Positions 1 through 8,121 of a stretch of DNA of 64,000 nt are shown here, one piece after another. Made by a program: the position numbers and the translations under genes. This DNA is from Edaphobacter sp. 4G125 (GTDB lineage Bacteria; Acidobacteriota; Terriglobia; Terriglobales; Acidobacteriaceae). Position 1 is the stretch's first letter. The number at the start of each line of letters is the position of its first letter. The notes beneath the pieces are model-generated. The model was not told the origin of the DNA. It did no database searches and was given only the letters and a program-made list of their open reading frames with translations. Where the stretch lies: the NCBI RefSeq assembly GCF_014274685.1, contig NZ_CP060393.1, forward strand, positions 4,027,501 through 4,091,500, given 5' to 3'.

Positions 1-2133
1 CCTGTTGCCGGAAAGACCGACTCTCTTGCCCGTGCCAGCCGCGTTCGCGGCAAGGTGACCTTCCCGGATGGACAGGGGATGCAAGGAGTCAATGTCGTCG
101 TCCACCGGCTACAAGCCGCATGGAATGTACCCGAAGCCTGGGAGACTACCTCGGCCGTCTCCGGATCTCTCTTCCGTCGCCGCAGCTCCACCCCCATCAA
201 CACCATCACATCGTCCTTCACCAGCAATATGGGAACCTCCGATAAGACCTGGCAGGGCTACTACGACATCTTCCGTACTCCCATCATTGGCACCGATACC
301 TGGCAAAACCTCGTTCTGTCCACTCAGACCATTAACCCGCTTTACACCGGCCCCTATGCCGTCGGCCCTTACGACTCCAAACAAGTCGCTCCCTCTGGCT
401 CCTCCCTCCAACAGATGTTCTATGTCACACAGTCCTACTCTCAGGAGACCGTAAATTTCAGCATCCCCGATGCTGTATCCGGCTGCCAGACCGCCCAGAG
501 CGGTACAGAATCAGCTCCCGCATCTGTCTCCGCCGCCGGCTGGTGGACCGGAAATCTCTGCACCTATGGCTATGCAGCCTGGTCAACCGTGTCCATGCGT
601 GCCAACCGCAGTGCCACCGTTGAAGTCACCTCCCTCGACGAAAATTCATCTCCGACCTCCTCAAAGGCCATGCCAGTCATCGGCCTCTGGAACGCAACCG
701 ACTCTGTCGGCACTCTCCCTACGATCGCCTCTACGCCAGCGGCCTTTAACGGTGTCTCTCTGGGCACGACGTCCCTCACCACACAGACCTCTCAGGCACG
801 ACAACTCCGCATCGCCATCATGGATCAGCGCGGAGATGGCCGCCCCGACTTCGCCTATCAAGCCCGCGTTCTCTACGCCGACTCCGTCACTCCCACGGTC
901 CTCCCCGCTAAAGGCGGAGCCATCACCATTAACGGCATGGGATTCCGCGCCGGAAATATCGTCACCATCAACGGAGTCCCTACATCCGTCTCTAGCTGGA
1001 CTGCGAACACCATCACCGCCATCGCCCCTTCGCAGCGCTCCAACACAGCAGTCACCGCCGATGTCACCATTCGCGACCTCGCCAGCGGAGGAACCACCAC
1101 CATGACAGCCGCGCTCACCTATCAGGCTCCTCTACCCGATCTCACACTTCTCTCTACGCCATCGGGTCTAATCTTTACCGGAATCGCCTCCGCGCTTCCC
1201 TTCGCAGTCAAAGCCCTTGCCGCGGACGGAACCACTCCTCTTGCCGATATCCCGGTCACCTTCTCTGCCAGCGGCCCGGTTCGCTTTGAAGCCTGCGGAC
1301 AATCGACCTGCACCCTCACCACAAATTTTCAGGGAATCGCCTCAACCTATGTGACGCCTCTCTCCCCCGGCCCTATCACTCTCTCTGCCGCCAGCGGCGT
1401 CGGAACCGTCACAACCTCCATCACTGCCCTCAGAAGGATCCAAGCCATCACCGCACTCCAGCCTGAACTCTATCTCGCCTCAAATGGTGTCCTTACCTGG
1501 ACTCCGCAGGTCTCGCTCTCCGATAACGCCGCCTCGCCCATCGGAGTTCCAGTGCAGTGGACCGCAATCTCCGGCCCTCTTACCTTCCATCCACCCGTCT
1601 CTTCCGCGAACTCTCAATTCATCGCCCAAACCTCAGCCACAGCTGGCCCGCTCGCCTTGAACACGCAAGCCTCAGTAACGGCCTGCGCCTGGACCTCCGT
1701 CTGCACTAGTTTTGTGGTCAACAGCGTCGAAGACCACCTTCTTCAACTCCAAACCATCAATCTCTCCAACGTTGCTCAGTCTTTGGATTCCGCGTCCACC
1801 TTCTCGCCCGTAGTTTTCCTCGTCACCGATGCTTTCAGCCATCCCGTTGCAGGAGCCTCCGTCACCGCTTATCAAACCACCCGGTCCTGGACTCCACCAT
1901 GCCCCGATCAGGGACGCTGTCCCATCTCTCCAGTAGATAGCCGCTCCAACGAATCGCTGATCGCCGGGCTTGATGGCACCGTCACGTTTTCTCCTGCCCC
2001 GTTCACGCGAGACTCTGGCACTCTCTCAATCGCAGCCGCCACAGGCACACAAGGCTTCGTCTCCTTCATGATTCAAAAAAAAACGCAAATTTTGGACGCC
2101 GAGTCCCCCCGTAGCCCCTCTGCATCAAAATAG
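1..2133 (+). CDS. Ig-like/IPT surface protein, 3' part of a larger gene
   Basis: The reading frame is open from base 1, so the true start lies upstream; about 710 codons are visible. The visible part begins with a short beta-rich segment (VRGKVTFPDGQGMQGVNVVV) typical of carboxypeptidase-regulatory/CNA-B-like domains. An IPT/TIG-type domain follows, around the motif ITINGMGFRAGNIVTINGV (about residues 305-325 of the visible part), and then Ser/Thr/Ala-rich repeats that look like bacterial Ig-like domains. There are no transmembrane segments and few charged residues, which fits a secreted or cell-surface adhesive or structural protein. The missing N-terminus could carry a protease domain, since such tails occur on matrixin-like metalloproteases, but that cannot be seen here. 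The gene ends 47 bases before the NADH dehydrogenase gene with no obvious terminator between them. Confidence 0.75.
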   Translation, partial: PVAGKTDSLARASRVRGKVTFPDGQGMQGVNVVVHRLQAAWNVPEAWETTSAVSGSLFRRRSSTPINTITSSFTSNMGTSDKTWQGYYDIFRTPIIGTDTWQNLVLSTQTINPLYTGPYAVGPYDSKQVAPSGSSLQQMFYVTQSYSQETVNFSIPDAVSGCQTAQSGTESAPASVSAAGWWTGNLCTYGYAAWSTVSMRANRSATVEVTSLDENSSPTSSKAMPVIGLWNATDSVGTLPTIASTPAAFNGVSLGTTSLTTQTSQARQLRIAIMDQRGDGRPDFAYQARVLYADSVTPTVLPAKGGAITINGMGFRAGNIVTINGVPTSVSSWTANTITAIAPSQRSNTAVTADVTIRDLASGGTTTMTAALTYQAPLPDLTLLSTPSGLIFTGIASALPFAVKALAADGTTPLADIPVTFSASGPVRFEACGQSTCTLTTNFQGIASTYVTPLSPGPITLSAASGVGTVTTSITALRRIQAITALQPELYLASNGVLTWTPQVSLSDNAASPIGVPVQWTAISGPLTFHPPVSSANSQFIAQTSATAGPLALNTQASVTACAWTSVCTSFVVNSVEDHLLQLQTINLSNVAQSLDSASTFSPVVFLVTDAFSHPVAGASVTAYQTTRSWTPPCPDQGRCPISPVDSRSNESLIAGLDGTVTFSPAPFTRDSGTLSIAAATGTQGFVSFMIQKKTQILDAESPRSPSASK

Positions 2134-2180
2134 TGATGATGTATCAGTGACGATAGCTCTACAAAGGAGCCAGAGAAATC

Positions 2181-3548
2181 ATGGCCATGAGCAGCACTGC
2201 ACGGAAGCGGGTCGTTGTTATCGGGGGAGGGTTCGCAGGCATTAACGCCGCGGTGAACCTCGCAAAGTTTCCCGTCGACATTACCCTGGTCGATCGTAAA
2301 AACCATCACACCTTCCAACCGCTTCTTTATCAGGTAGCGCTCGCCGTGCTCTCTCCCGCCGAGATCGCGCAGCCCATCCGCTCCATTCTGCGCGACCACC
2401 AGAACATCGAGGTCCTTATGGACGAGGCCGTCGGTTTCGATCTTGAAGAGAAGCGGGTCGAGCTCAAAACGGGCGCACAGCTCGAGTACGACTACCTCAT
2501 CATCGCCACAGGTTCAACCCACTCCTACTTCGGCCATGACGAATGGTCCAAACTCGCTCCCGGCCTCAAAACCGTGGAAGATGCTACCGAGATCCGCCGC
2601 CGCGTCCTTCTGGCCTTCGAATTTGCAGAACGCCAGATGCAGGAAGCAGGAACGCATCCGCCTCTTCGCTTCGTCATCATCGGCGGTGGCCCCACTGGAG
2701 TCGAACTCGCCGGAGCCATCAGCGATATCGCGCGCCTATACATGGCGCGAGACTTCCGCCACATCGACCCTGCGAGCGCCCAGGTGTTGATCCTCGAAGG
2801 TTCTCCCAACATCCTCGCCGCCTATCCTCCTGAGTTGCAGAAGAAGGCTCTCGATCAGCTCTCCGCTCTCGGCGTCAAAATCCGTACCAACGCCCACGTC
2901 ACCGATGTTCAACCCGGCTACGTCATGATCGGAGACGAGCGCCTCGATGCCACCGTCACCCTCTGGGCCGCCGGAGTCCAGGCATCGCCACTCGGCAAAC
3001 TTCTCGGCGTTCCACTCGATCGCCGGGGGTGCGTCATTGTTGACCAGTTTCTCAACCCACCGGAACACCCTGAAATCTTCATTTGCGGCGATCTCGCCCA
3101 CGTCGAGGAAGACGGCAAACAGGTCCCGGGAGTCGCTCAGCCTGCCATGCAGATGGGAACCTACGCCGCCAAGCGCATCGGACGGCTCGTCTCCGCCGAG
3201 CTTGGAAGCGATGGAACCGGCCTCAACGAACCCTTCCACTACTTCGACAAAGGCGACATGGCCACAATCGGCCGCAAGGCGGCAGTCGCAAACATCAAAT
3301 GGCCATTTCACGGCAGATGGAGCGGTTTCCCAGCCTGGATCGTCTGGCTGGTAATCCATATCTACTTCATCATTGGATTCCGGAACCGTCTGGCCATCTT
3401 CCGCCAATGGGCCTGGACCTACCTAACCTTCCAGGACGGAGCCCGCCTGATCACCGGCTCCCAGGAACTTCCAGGTTGGGACTCGCAGTATGGGAAGCAG
3501 CCTTCGGAGGCGGTTGTTCCGGCAGAGTCCGTGACCACCAGAACATAG
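2181..3548 (+). CDS. ndh: Type II NADH:quinone oxidoreductase (NDH-2)
   Basis: A 455-residue FAD enzyme of the single-subunit, non-proton-pumping NADH dehydrogenase family, which passes electrons from NADH to the quinone pool at the inner face of the membrane. Two dinucleotide-binding motifs are visible: GGGFAG at residues 15-20 (FAD) and GGGPTG at 168-173 (NADH). The FAD-closing GD pair is at 303-304, and AQPAMQMG at 319-326 matches the quinone-site AQxAxQ motif. A hydrophobic stretch near 383-401 (WIVWLVIHIYFIIGF) is the usual C-terminal membrane anchor. The length is normal for the family. The ATG at 2181 is preceded by AAAGGAG at about 11 bases; an in-frame ATG two codons later is an alternative start. 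The gene stands alone and probably has its own promoter. Confidence 0.93.
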   Translation: MAMSSTARKRVVVIGGGFAGINAAVNLAKFPVDITLVDRKNHHTFQPLLYQVALAVLSPAEIAQPIRSILRDHQNIEVLMDEAVGFDLEEKRVELKTGAQLEYDYLIIATGSTHSYFGHDEWSKLAPGLKTVEDATEIRRRVLLAFEFAERQMQEAGTHPPLRFVIIGGGPTGVELAGAISDIARLYMARDFRHIDPASAQVLILEGSPNILAAYPPELQKKALDQLSALGVKIRTNAHVTDVQPGYVMIGDERLDATVTLWAAGVQASPLGKLLGVPLDRRGCVIVDQFLNPPEHPEIFICGDLAHVEEDGKQVPGVAQPAMQMGTYAAKRIGRLVSAELGSDGTGLNEPFHYFDKGDMATIGRKAAVANIKWPFHGRWSGFPAWIVWLVIHIYFIIGFRNRLAIFRQWAWTYLTFQDGARLITGSQELPGWDSQYGKQPSEAVVPAESVTTRT

Positions 3549-3754
3549 CTCTTTAGCTCCCTCATTCTGGCTTCAAGATCGTCTTTGAGGCTTTTTAACG
3601 TTGCAGAACCCGCCGGAAAAATAAATTTCAATGTGCAGGTTCAACACTTTGTGATGCCTCAACCACTTCGAAGTAAATATGCAATCCCCTGCACTGAAAC
3701 CTGCTCAGTCTGGGAGAGTCTCTTCCTATCCAAAGAATAGCGACCTTCAAAAGT

Positions 3755-3787
3755 AAAGGGTTTAGCGATCTCGGCTAAACCCTTTTT
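3755..3787 (+). terminator. Strong intrinsic terminator, possibly of a small RNA
   Basis: A perfect 12-bp stem (AAAGGGTTTAGC / GCTAAACCCTTT) with a 7-base loop is followed by further T residues. It lies 206 bases after the ndh stop codon, which is far for a simple 3' end. The stretch 3549-3754 contains no convincing gene. The hairpin therefore ends either a long ndh 3' UTR or a separate small transcript. Confidence 0.75.
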
Positions 3788-3998
3788 CGATCTTTAAGCA
3801 ATCAAGCATCCAAAACCATCGATACCGCTTCTGTCAAGGGTTGTCCCGGTTCAATTACGTCAGTAACTGAGCTGGATAATTATCCTTATATATATCTCAT
3901 TGCATTGGACTTACATTCGAATCGATCATATGTTTATCTCAGCTGATTTGTCCAGCGAAATTTTTTGCAACATTAGTAAATTTTCGAGGTTATCCACA
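3788..3998 (+). promoter_or_regulatory. AT-rich leader upstream of the peptide genes, with a palindrome
   Basis: This gene-free stretch is clearly more AT-rich than its surroundings. It contains the perfect 12-bp palindrome GGATAATTATCC at 3874-3885, followed by TTATATATATCTC. The palindrome lies about 115 bases before the first peptide start and could be an operator or part of the promoter. An in-frame ATG at 3900 would add 33 unlikely residues to the first peptide; those extra residues are absent from copies 2 and 3, so that start is not used here. Confidence 0.4.
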
Positions 3999-4175
3999 AT
4001 GAAATTCATCGTCCGTACCGCCGTCGCTGCCCTGGTCCTTACCGGTGCTTTTGCCTCCACCCAGATCTCTTCTGCCGCCACTTCGACCTCGGCTAAAGTC
4101 ACCGTCGCCCGCAACAGCGCCATGCCGGTTCCCCGCTGCGCTCCCGATGATCCAAACGCCTGCGGAATGAAATAA
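3999..4175 (+). CDS. Small secreted two-cysteine peptide, copy 1
   Basis: A 58-residue product not recognised as a named family. Residues 1-26 look like a Sec signal peptide (MKFIVRTAVAALVLTGAF, then cleavage near SSA-A). The remaining 30 or so residues end in a short tail with Cys47 and Cys55 bracketing a Pro/Asp-rich loop (CAPDDPNAC). The ATG at 3999 is chosen because its product matches copies 2 and 3 exactly; a weak GAGG lies 9 bases upstream. The two cysteines could form a disulfide loop once exported. Possible roles, all inferred, are an extracellular signal, a small toxin or a structural peptide. No lipobox is present. It is the first gene of a probable operon with the two other copies and perhaps the 7-TM gene. 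Confidence 0.82.
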   Translation: MKFIVRTAVAALVLTGAFASTQISSAATSTSAKVTVARNSAMPVPRCAPDDPNACGMK

Positions 4176-4206
4176 ACCAGCATTTTCAAACATTTAGGAG
4201 ATTTCC

Positions 4207-4383
4207 ATGAAATTCATCGTCCGTACCGCCGTCGCTGCCCTGGTCCTTACCGGTGCTTTTGCCTCCACCCAGATCTCTTCTGCCGCCACTTCGACCTCGG
4301 CTAAAGTCACCGTCGCTCGCAACAGCGCCATGCCGGTTCCCCGCTGCGCTCCCGATGATCCAAACGCTTGCGGAATGAAATAA
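4207..4383 (+). CDS. Small secreted two-cysteine peptide, copy 2
   Basis: This copy encodes exactly the same 58 residues as copy 1. It differs at only two synonymous bases (GCC to GCT in Ala37, GCC to GCT in Ala54). It has a better ribosome site than copy 1: AGGAG ends 6 bases before the ATG, within the 31-base spacer. Signal peptide, cleavage region and the CAPDDPNAC loop are as in copy 1. The near-identity shows either recent duplication or ongoing gene conversion between copies 1 and 2. Confidence 0.85.
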   Translation: MKFIVRTAVAALVLTGAFASTQISSAATSTSAKVTVARNSAMPVPRCAPDDPNACGMK

Positions 4384-4414
4384 ACCAGCATTTTCAAACA
4401 TTTAGGAGATTTCC

Positions 4415-4591
4415 ATGAAATTCATCGTCCGTACCGCCGTTGCCGCTCTGGTTCTTACCGGTGCCTTTGCTTCCACCCAGATCTCTTCTGCCGCCACTTC
4501 GACCTCGGCTAAAGTCACCGTCGCCCGCAACAGCGCTATGCCGGTTCCCCGCTGCGCTCCCGATGATCCAAACGCCTGCGGAATGAAGTAA
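4415..4591 (+). CDS. Small secreted two-cysteine peptide, copy 3
   Basis: The third copy again encodes the same 58 residues but is the most diverged in DNA. About eight third-position changes relative to copy 1 are spread from the signal peptide to the penultimate codon (AAA to AAG), with no amino-acid change. That pattern is what selection on the protein would leave and argues against a non-coding repeat. AGGAG lies 6 bases before the ATG. The next gene starts 105 bases downstream on the same strand after an AT-rich spacer without a clear terminator, so read-through into the 7-TM gene is possible. Confidence 0.86.
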   Translation: MKFIVRTAVAALVLTGAFASTQISSAATSTSAKVTVARNSAMPVPRCAPDDPNACGMK

Positions 4592-4696
4592 GCCAGAGAA
4601 ACATCGTATTTTAATTTGAAATTAGAGATTTTTTCGTTGTGTCTGTTTCCGGAATGAACTAGCTTTAATGGTAGTCGTCGCACGGAGACAGACAAC

Positions 4697-5614
4697 ATGG
4701 CGCAGAGCACCTTACTGAATCTTCTTTCCTATCTCGAACCCTTGTTCTGTGGTATTGCCTTGGCAATGTTATTGCGAAGCAAGGCAGGAGGAAAGTTCAT
4801 TTACCTTACGGCCCTGTTAGCCGTCAAGATGATTGCTTCAGTTCTATGCTTGTCGCTCCTGCTCTTTGGATCTGAGTTCATTGGGCGAAGCGCAAACTAT
4901 CAGTTGTATTTCTATATTTACTGGATTACCTACGCTATCGAGGGAATTCTCTCCCTGATGGTGATTTATAGCATCTTCAAGCTGGCGATGGAACCTCTCA
5001 AAGGTCTACAGACCCTTGGCATGCTGGTCTTCCGCTGGGTTGCAGCTGTTGCTATTGCCGTCGCAATCGGTGTCGCCTTGACTCCCCACCTCTCGGGAAC
5101 CAAGTTCATGGTCGCTATGATCACGCAGCTTCAGCAGACCTCCAGCATTCTCACGCTGTGCCTCCTGCTCTTCGTCTGCTTTGCGATCCGTCCGATGGGA
5201 CTTTCTTATCGCAGCAGGATTTTTGGCGTCAGTTTTGGCTTGGGTTTCCTCGCGACTACGAACCTGGTTCAAGCCGCATGGTTATCTCATGCTGCCAGCA
5301 TGGAGACCGCTCTTAGCATCATCAATGGCCTCGCCATCTGCCTCACGCTGGGTATCTGGTCGGCATATTTCGCCTTCCCCGAAGAAAAGCGCCGTCTTAT
5401 CGTCCTGCCGACGACCTCGCCCTTTCTTCGTTGGAACCAGATCTCCATGGCTCTCGGAGACGATCCTGGCTATGTCGCTGTCGGTGGAGTCTCCCCAGAG
5501 ATCTTTGCTCCTGCGGAACTTGAGATCATGCGTCGCGCTTCGGCTAAGATGCTGCCGGAGTCTGCCGCGCCTGAGCTGGTGGCTGCACCTGCGATGCGCT
5601 CCATCCCTGCATAG
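4697..5614 (+). CDS. Seven-transmembrane protein of unknown function
   Basis: A 305-residue integral membrane protein with no signal peptide and seven strongly hydrophobic segments, roughly at residues 10-26, 35-57, 70-100, 108-130, 145-165, 176-198 and 205-228. A soluble C-terminal tail of about 75 residues follows and ends in Ala/Pro-rich sequence. No catalytic motif, histidine-kinase domain or transporter signature can be seen. GGAG lies 9 bases before the ATG. The 7-TM plus cytoplasmic tail layout could suit a sensor or receptor, and the gene directly follows the three secreted-peptide genes. A link between them is an inference from position only. It could equally be a lineage-specific membrane protein unrelated to the peptides. 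Confidence 0.8.
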   Translation: MAQSTLLNLLSYLEPLFCGIALAMLLRSKAGGKFIYLTALLAVKMIASVLCLSLLLFGSEFIGRSANYQLYFYIYWITYAIEGILSLMVIYSIFKLAMEPLKGLQTLGMLVFRWVAAVAIAVAIGVALTPHLSGTKFMVAMITQLQQTSSILTLCLLLFVCFAIRPMGLSYRSRIFGVSFGLGFLATTNLVQAAWLSHAASMETALSIINGLAICLTLGIWSAYFAFPEEKRRLIVLPTTSPFLRWNQISMALGDDPGYVAVGGVSPEIFAPAELEIMRRASAKMLPESAAPELVAAPAMRSIPA

Positions 5615-5637
5615 TTCTTAACTTTCGGACAATAGAG

Positions 5638-5662
5638 AAGCTGCCTGATTGGGGCGGCTTTT
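5638..5662 (+). terminator. Intrinsic terminator after the 7-TM gene
   Basis: An 8-bp stem (AAGCTGCC / GGCGGCTT, one G-T pair) with a 7-base loop runs into TTTT, 24 bases after the stop codon at 5614. This is a normal position for the end of the peptide/7-TM transcription unit. Confidence 0.65.
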
Positions 5663-5829
5663 CTGTTTCCATCTGCTGAGATCGAAAACAACGATGCTGT
5701 AAAGTGTCGTCACACTGACCCTTCAGCTTCGCTCAGGGGCAGAATGCGCTTGGAGACATTATTCCGCTTCCTCTTTGAGAGGCATACATTACGCCGCCCC
5801 TGATTCCGCCATGGGTTCTCTTCTCTTCC

Positions 5830-5867
5830 AATAAGAAGGCCGCCCGATCTGGGCGGCCTTTCTTATT
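5830..5867. terminator. Long hairpin terminator downstream of rpsA
   Basis: AAGGCCGCCC / GGGCGGCCTT form a perfect 10-bp core around GATCT. With one bulged base the stem extends further into AATAAG / CTTATT. A- and T-rich flanks on both sides make it usable in both directions. It lies just past the rpsA stop codon on the minus strand and would end that transcript. Confidence 0.8.
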
Positions 5868-5880
5868 GTTTGTAAGGTTA

Positions 5881-7791
5881 CTACTCACCAAACTCCGAAC
5901 GCTTCCAATTGATGAGATCTCCCAAGGTTGTACTGCTCGAGGAAGAAGAAGAGCTCTTGTGGTCACGCTCCTTATAGCTCTCGACCTCGGCTCGGCTCGC
6001 CTCTTCTCCAACCGCGCGGATGCTCAGGCCGACCTTCTTCTCATCCTGGTTCATCTTCACGATCCGGAACTCATGTTCATCACCAACATCGAGCTTGACG
6101 GGCACGTTGTTCTCGTCAACAGCCTCGGAGACGTGGCAAAGGCCCTCGACTCCCTCAGCGATCTCGACAAAGGCTCCGAACTGAGCCGTGCGGAGGACCT
6201 TGCCCTTGACCACATCGCCAATGCGGTGCTGTGCAAAGAAGGTATCCCAAACGTCGGGCTGAAGCTGCTTGACTCCCAGGGAAAGCCGGCGGTTCTCCGG
6301 CTCGACGCCGAGGACAACAGCCTTTACCTTCTCGCCCTTCTTCAGGACCTCCGAAGGATGCTTGATGCGCTTCGTCCAGCTCAGGTTCGAGACGTGAACC
6401 AAGCCATCGATGCCGTCCTCGATCTCGATGAAAGCTCCGAAGTCGGTCAGATTGCGAACGCGGCCTTCGACCACAGCACCCGCGGGATATTTGTCTTCCA
6501 GCTGCTCCCACGGATTCTCCTGGAGCTGCTTCATGCCCAGAGAGATGCGGCGATCGCTGGGATTGACGTTCAGGATAATCGTGTCGACTTCATCACCTGG
6601 CTTGACCAGCTTCGACGGATGCTTCATCCGCTTCGACCAGGTCATCTCTGAGACATGAACCAGACCTTCGATGCCCTGTTCCAGCTCAACGAACGCACCG
6701 TAGTCGGTCACCGATAGAACGCGGCCACGAACCTGCGCGCCGATGGGATAACGCTCAGTCGCATCCAACCAGGGATCAGGCGTCAGCTGCTTGAAGCCAA
6801 GAGAAACGCGCTGCTTATCCTTGTCGAACTTCAGCACCTTCACCTGAATCTCATCGCCGACGTTGACGAGGTCACGCGGATGCGTCAGACGACCCCAGCT
6901 CATATCGGTGATATGAAGCAGGCCGTCCAGGCCTCCCATGTCGACGAATGCGCCGTAGTCGGTCAGGTTCTTAACGGTCCCGGTTAGAACGCTGCCCTCT
7001 TCGAGGGTTGCCAGGGTCACAGACTTCTTCTCGTTCTGCTCCTCTTCCAACAACTCCTTACGGCTGATGACCACGTTTCCGCGCTTCTTGTTCAGCTTGA
7101 TGACGCGGACTTCGATCTCCTGGCCGATATAACCATCCAGATTGCGAACCGGACGAATCTCAACCTGCGATCCGGGCAGGAATGCCTTGATTCCGATATC
7201 GACCGTCAGGCCGCCTTTGACCCGGCTCAGAACCATGCCCTTGACCGGAACCTTTTCGTTCGCAGCAGCCTCGAGCTTGTCCCACACCTTGTGGCGTAGG
7301 GCCTTCTCGTAGCTGACCAGATAGCCGCCCTCAGGCTCTTCCCGTTCGACCACAACCTCAACGGAGTCACCAGCCTGGAACTTCGGAGCGCCGTTGATAT
7401 CCAACACCTGCTCCAGCGGGATAAGACCTTCGGACTTCAGCCCAATGTCAACAACAACATGCTTGTCCGTAATCTTGACGACAGTACCGGTGACGACAGC
7501 CTCATCGGCGGTCAGGCTTTGCGCGGCGGCAGATTCGGCCGCTTGTTCGCGGTCAAAGTTCGCCAGTGCCTCGGCAAAGTCGGCAGAGTCGTAATCGGGC
7601 TCTTCGGCGGCCTCGGCTACAACCGCAATGGGGTGCTCCGCAGGCTCGCTCTGGGCGGTCTCATGCTGCTGGTTAGAGGTGGATTCGGAAGACAGCTCGA
7701 TGTTCTCGGCCGTCGCTTCGGGCGCCAGGACTTCCAATTCGGTGGTCAGGGGTTTGCTCTCGGTTTGTTCGGATTGATGGTTATCTACCAT
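5881..7791 (-). CDS. rpsA: 30S ribosomal protein S1
   Basis: A 636-residue protein with six S1 (OB-fold) RNA-binding repeats, at about residues 98-163, 180-247, 265-333, 350-420, 437-507 and 523-592. The central repeats show the DYGAFV and GLVHVSE signatures. S1 binds mRNA leaders and delivers them to the 30S subunit. The protein is longer than the E. coli form because of an acidic Ala/Glu-rich N-terminal extension of about 95 residues and a C-terminal tail with a run of eight serines. All six domains are intact. The start codon follows a GGAG-type site on the minus strand. The gene is monocistronic, with a strong terminator behind it and a divergent neighbour in front. Confidence 0.97.
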   Translation of the reverse strand: MVDNHQSEQTESKPLTTELEVLAPEATAENIELSSESTSNQQHETAQSEPAEHPIAVVAEAAEEPDYDSADFAEALANFDREQAAESAAAQSLTADEAVVTGTVVKITDKHVVVDIGLKSEGLIPLEQVLDINGAPKFQAGDSVEVVVEREEPEGGYLVSYEKALRHKVWDKLEAAANEKVPVKGMVLSRVKGGLTVDIGIKAFLPGSQVEIRPVRNLDGYIGQEIEVRVIKLNKKRGNVVISRKELLEEEQNEKKSVTLATLEEGSVLTGTVKNLTDYGAFVDMGGLDGLLHITDMSWGRLTHPRDLVNVGDEIQVKVLKFDKDKQRVSLGFKQLTPDPWLDATERYPIGAQVRGRVLSVTDYGAFVELEQGIEGLVHVSEMTWSKRMKHPSKLVKPGDEVDTIILNVNPSDRRISLGMKQLQENPWEQLEDKYPAGAVVEGRVRNLTDFGAFIEIEDGIDGLVHVSNLSWTKRIKHPSEVLKKGEKVKAVVLGVEPENRRLSLGVKQLQPDVWDTFFAQHRIGDVVKGKVLRTAQFGAFVEIAEGVEGLCHVSEAVDENNVPVKLDVGDEHEFRIVKMNQDEKKVGLSIRAVGEEASRAEVESYKERDHKSSSSSSSSTTLGDLINWKRSEFGE

Positions 7792-8121
7792 GGTGATTGC
7801 GGACTCCAGGACCCAAGAATCCGTTCCATCGCAACCCGGCTTCCTTTTCAGGACACTTTAGCCAGCCTTGAGCGGCTGACCTCTCTTTCCCTAGAGAGAA
7901 TGCGCAGGGCAAGAACGAACTGTACATCTAGCAGAAGGAGCGGCTGCACTTGGGTCCCACACGCAGAGGCTCGTATTTAACGATAGAACTTGGTTCCGTA
8001 TACGTCAACCAAACCAGCGCTTCAAACCCTGCGTTTTTACAGTCTCCTTGCGAATGTGCGATCAGCGGACGATTCCCTCCACATCCATCCCTCTTCCGCT
8101 GCCGCTATACTCGGCTCACGT
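7792..8121. promoter_or_regulatory. Divergent promoter region between rpsA and the HIT gene
   Basis: This 330-base gap separates the starts of two divergent genes. An open frame from 7990 runs into the HIT gene, but its first 44 codons look non-coding and are left out. No hairpin with a T tract and no conserved leader such as an S1 autoregulatory fold could be identified by eye. Both promoters must lie here. Confidence 0.4.

Larger units (their letters stand above)
3999..4591 (+). repeat. Tandem 208-bp repeat carrying three peptide genes
   Basis: Three start codons sit exactly 208 bases apart (3999, 4207, 4415). Each unit is a 177-base gene plus a 31-base spacer that contains TTTAGGAGATTTCC and supplies the Shine-Dalgarno sequence of the next copy. 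The two spacers are identical. Copies 1 and 2 differ at 2 bases by eye and copy 3 differs from copy 1 at about 8. All of these differences are synonymous. 208 is not a multiple of three, so the copies are separate genes and not one repetitive protein. Confidence 0.95.

Noticed and set aside
3926-4710. Repeated antisense open frames (67-102 codons) across the peptide repeat
   Set aside because: They are mirror frames created by the tandem repeat. The sense frame has a signal peptide, ribosome sites and purely synonymous divergence, which the antisense frames do not explain.
5866-6651. 261-codon plus-strand frame opposite rpsA
   Set aside because: It lies wholly within the S1 domains on the other strand and its composition (Leu/Asp-rich, no domain) is that of a shadow frame.
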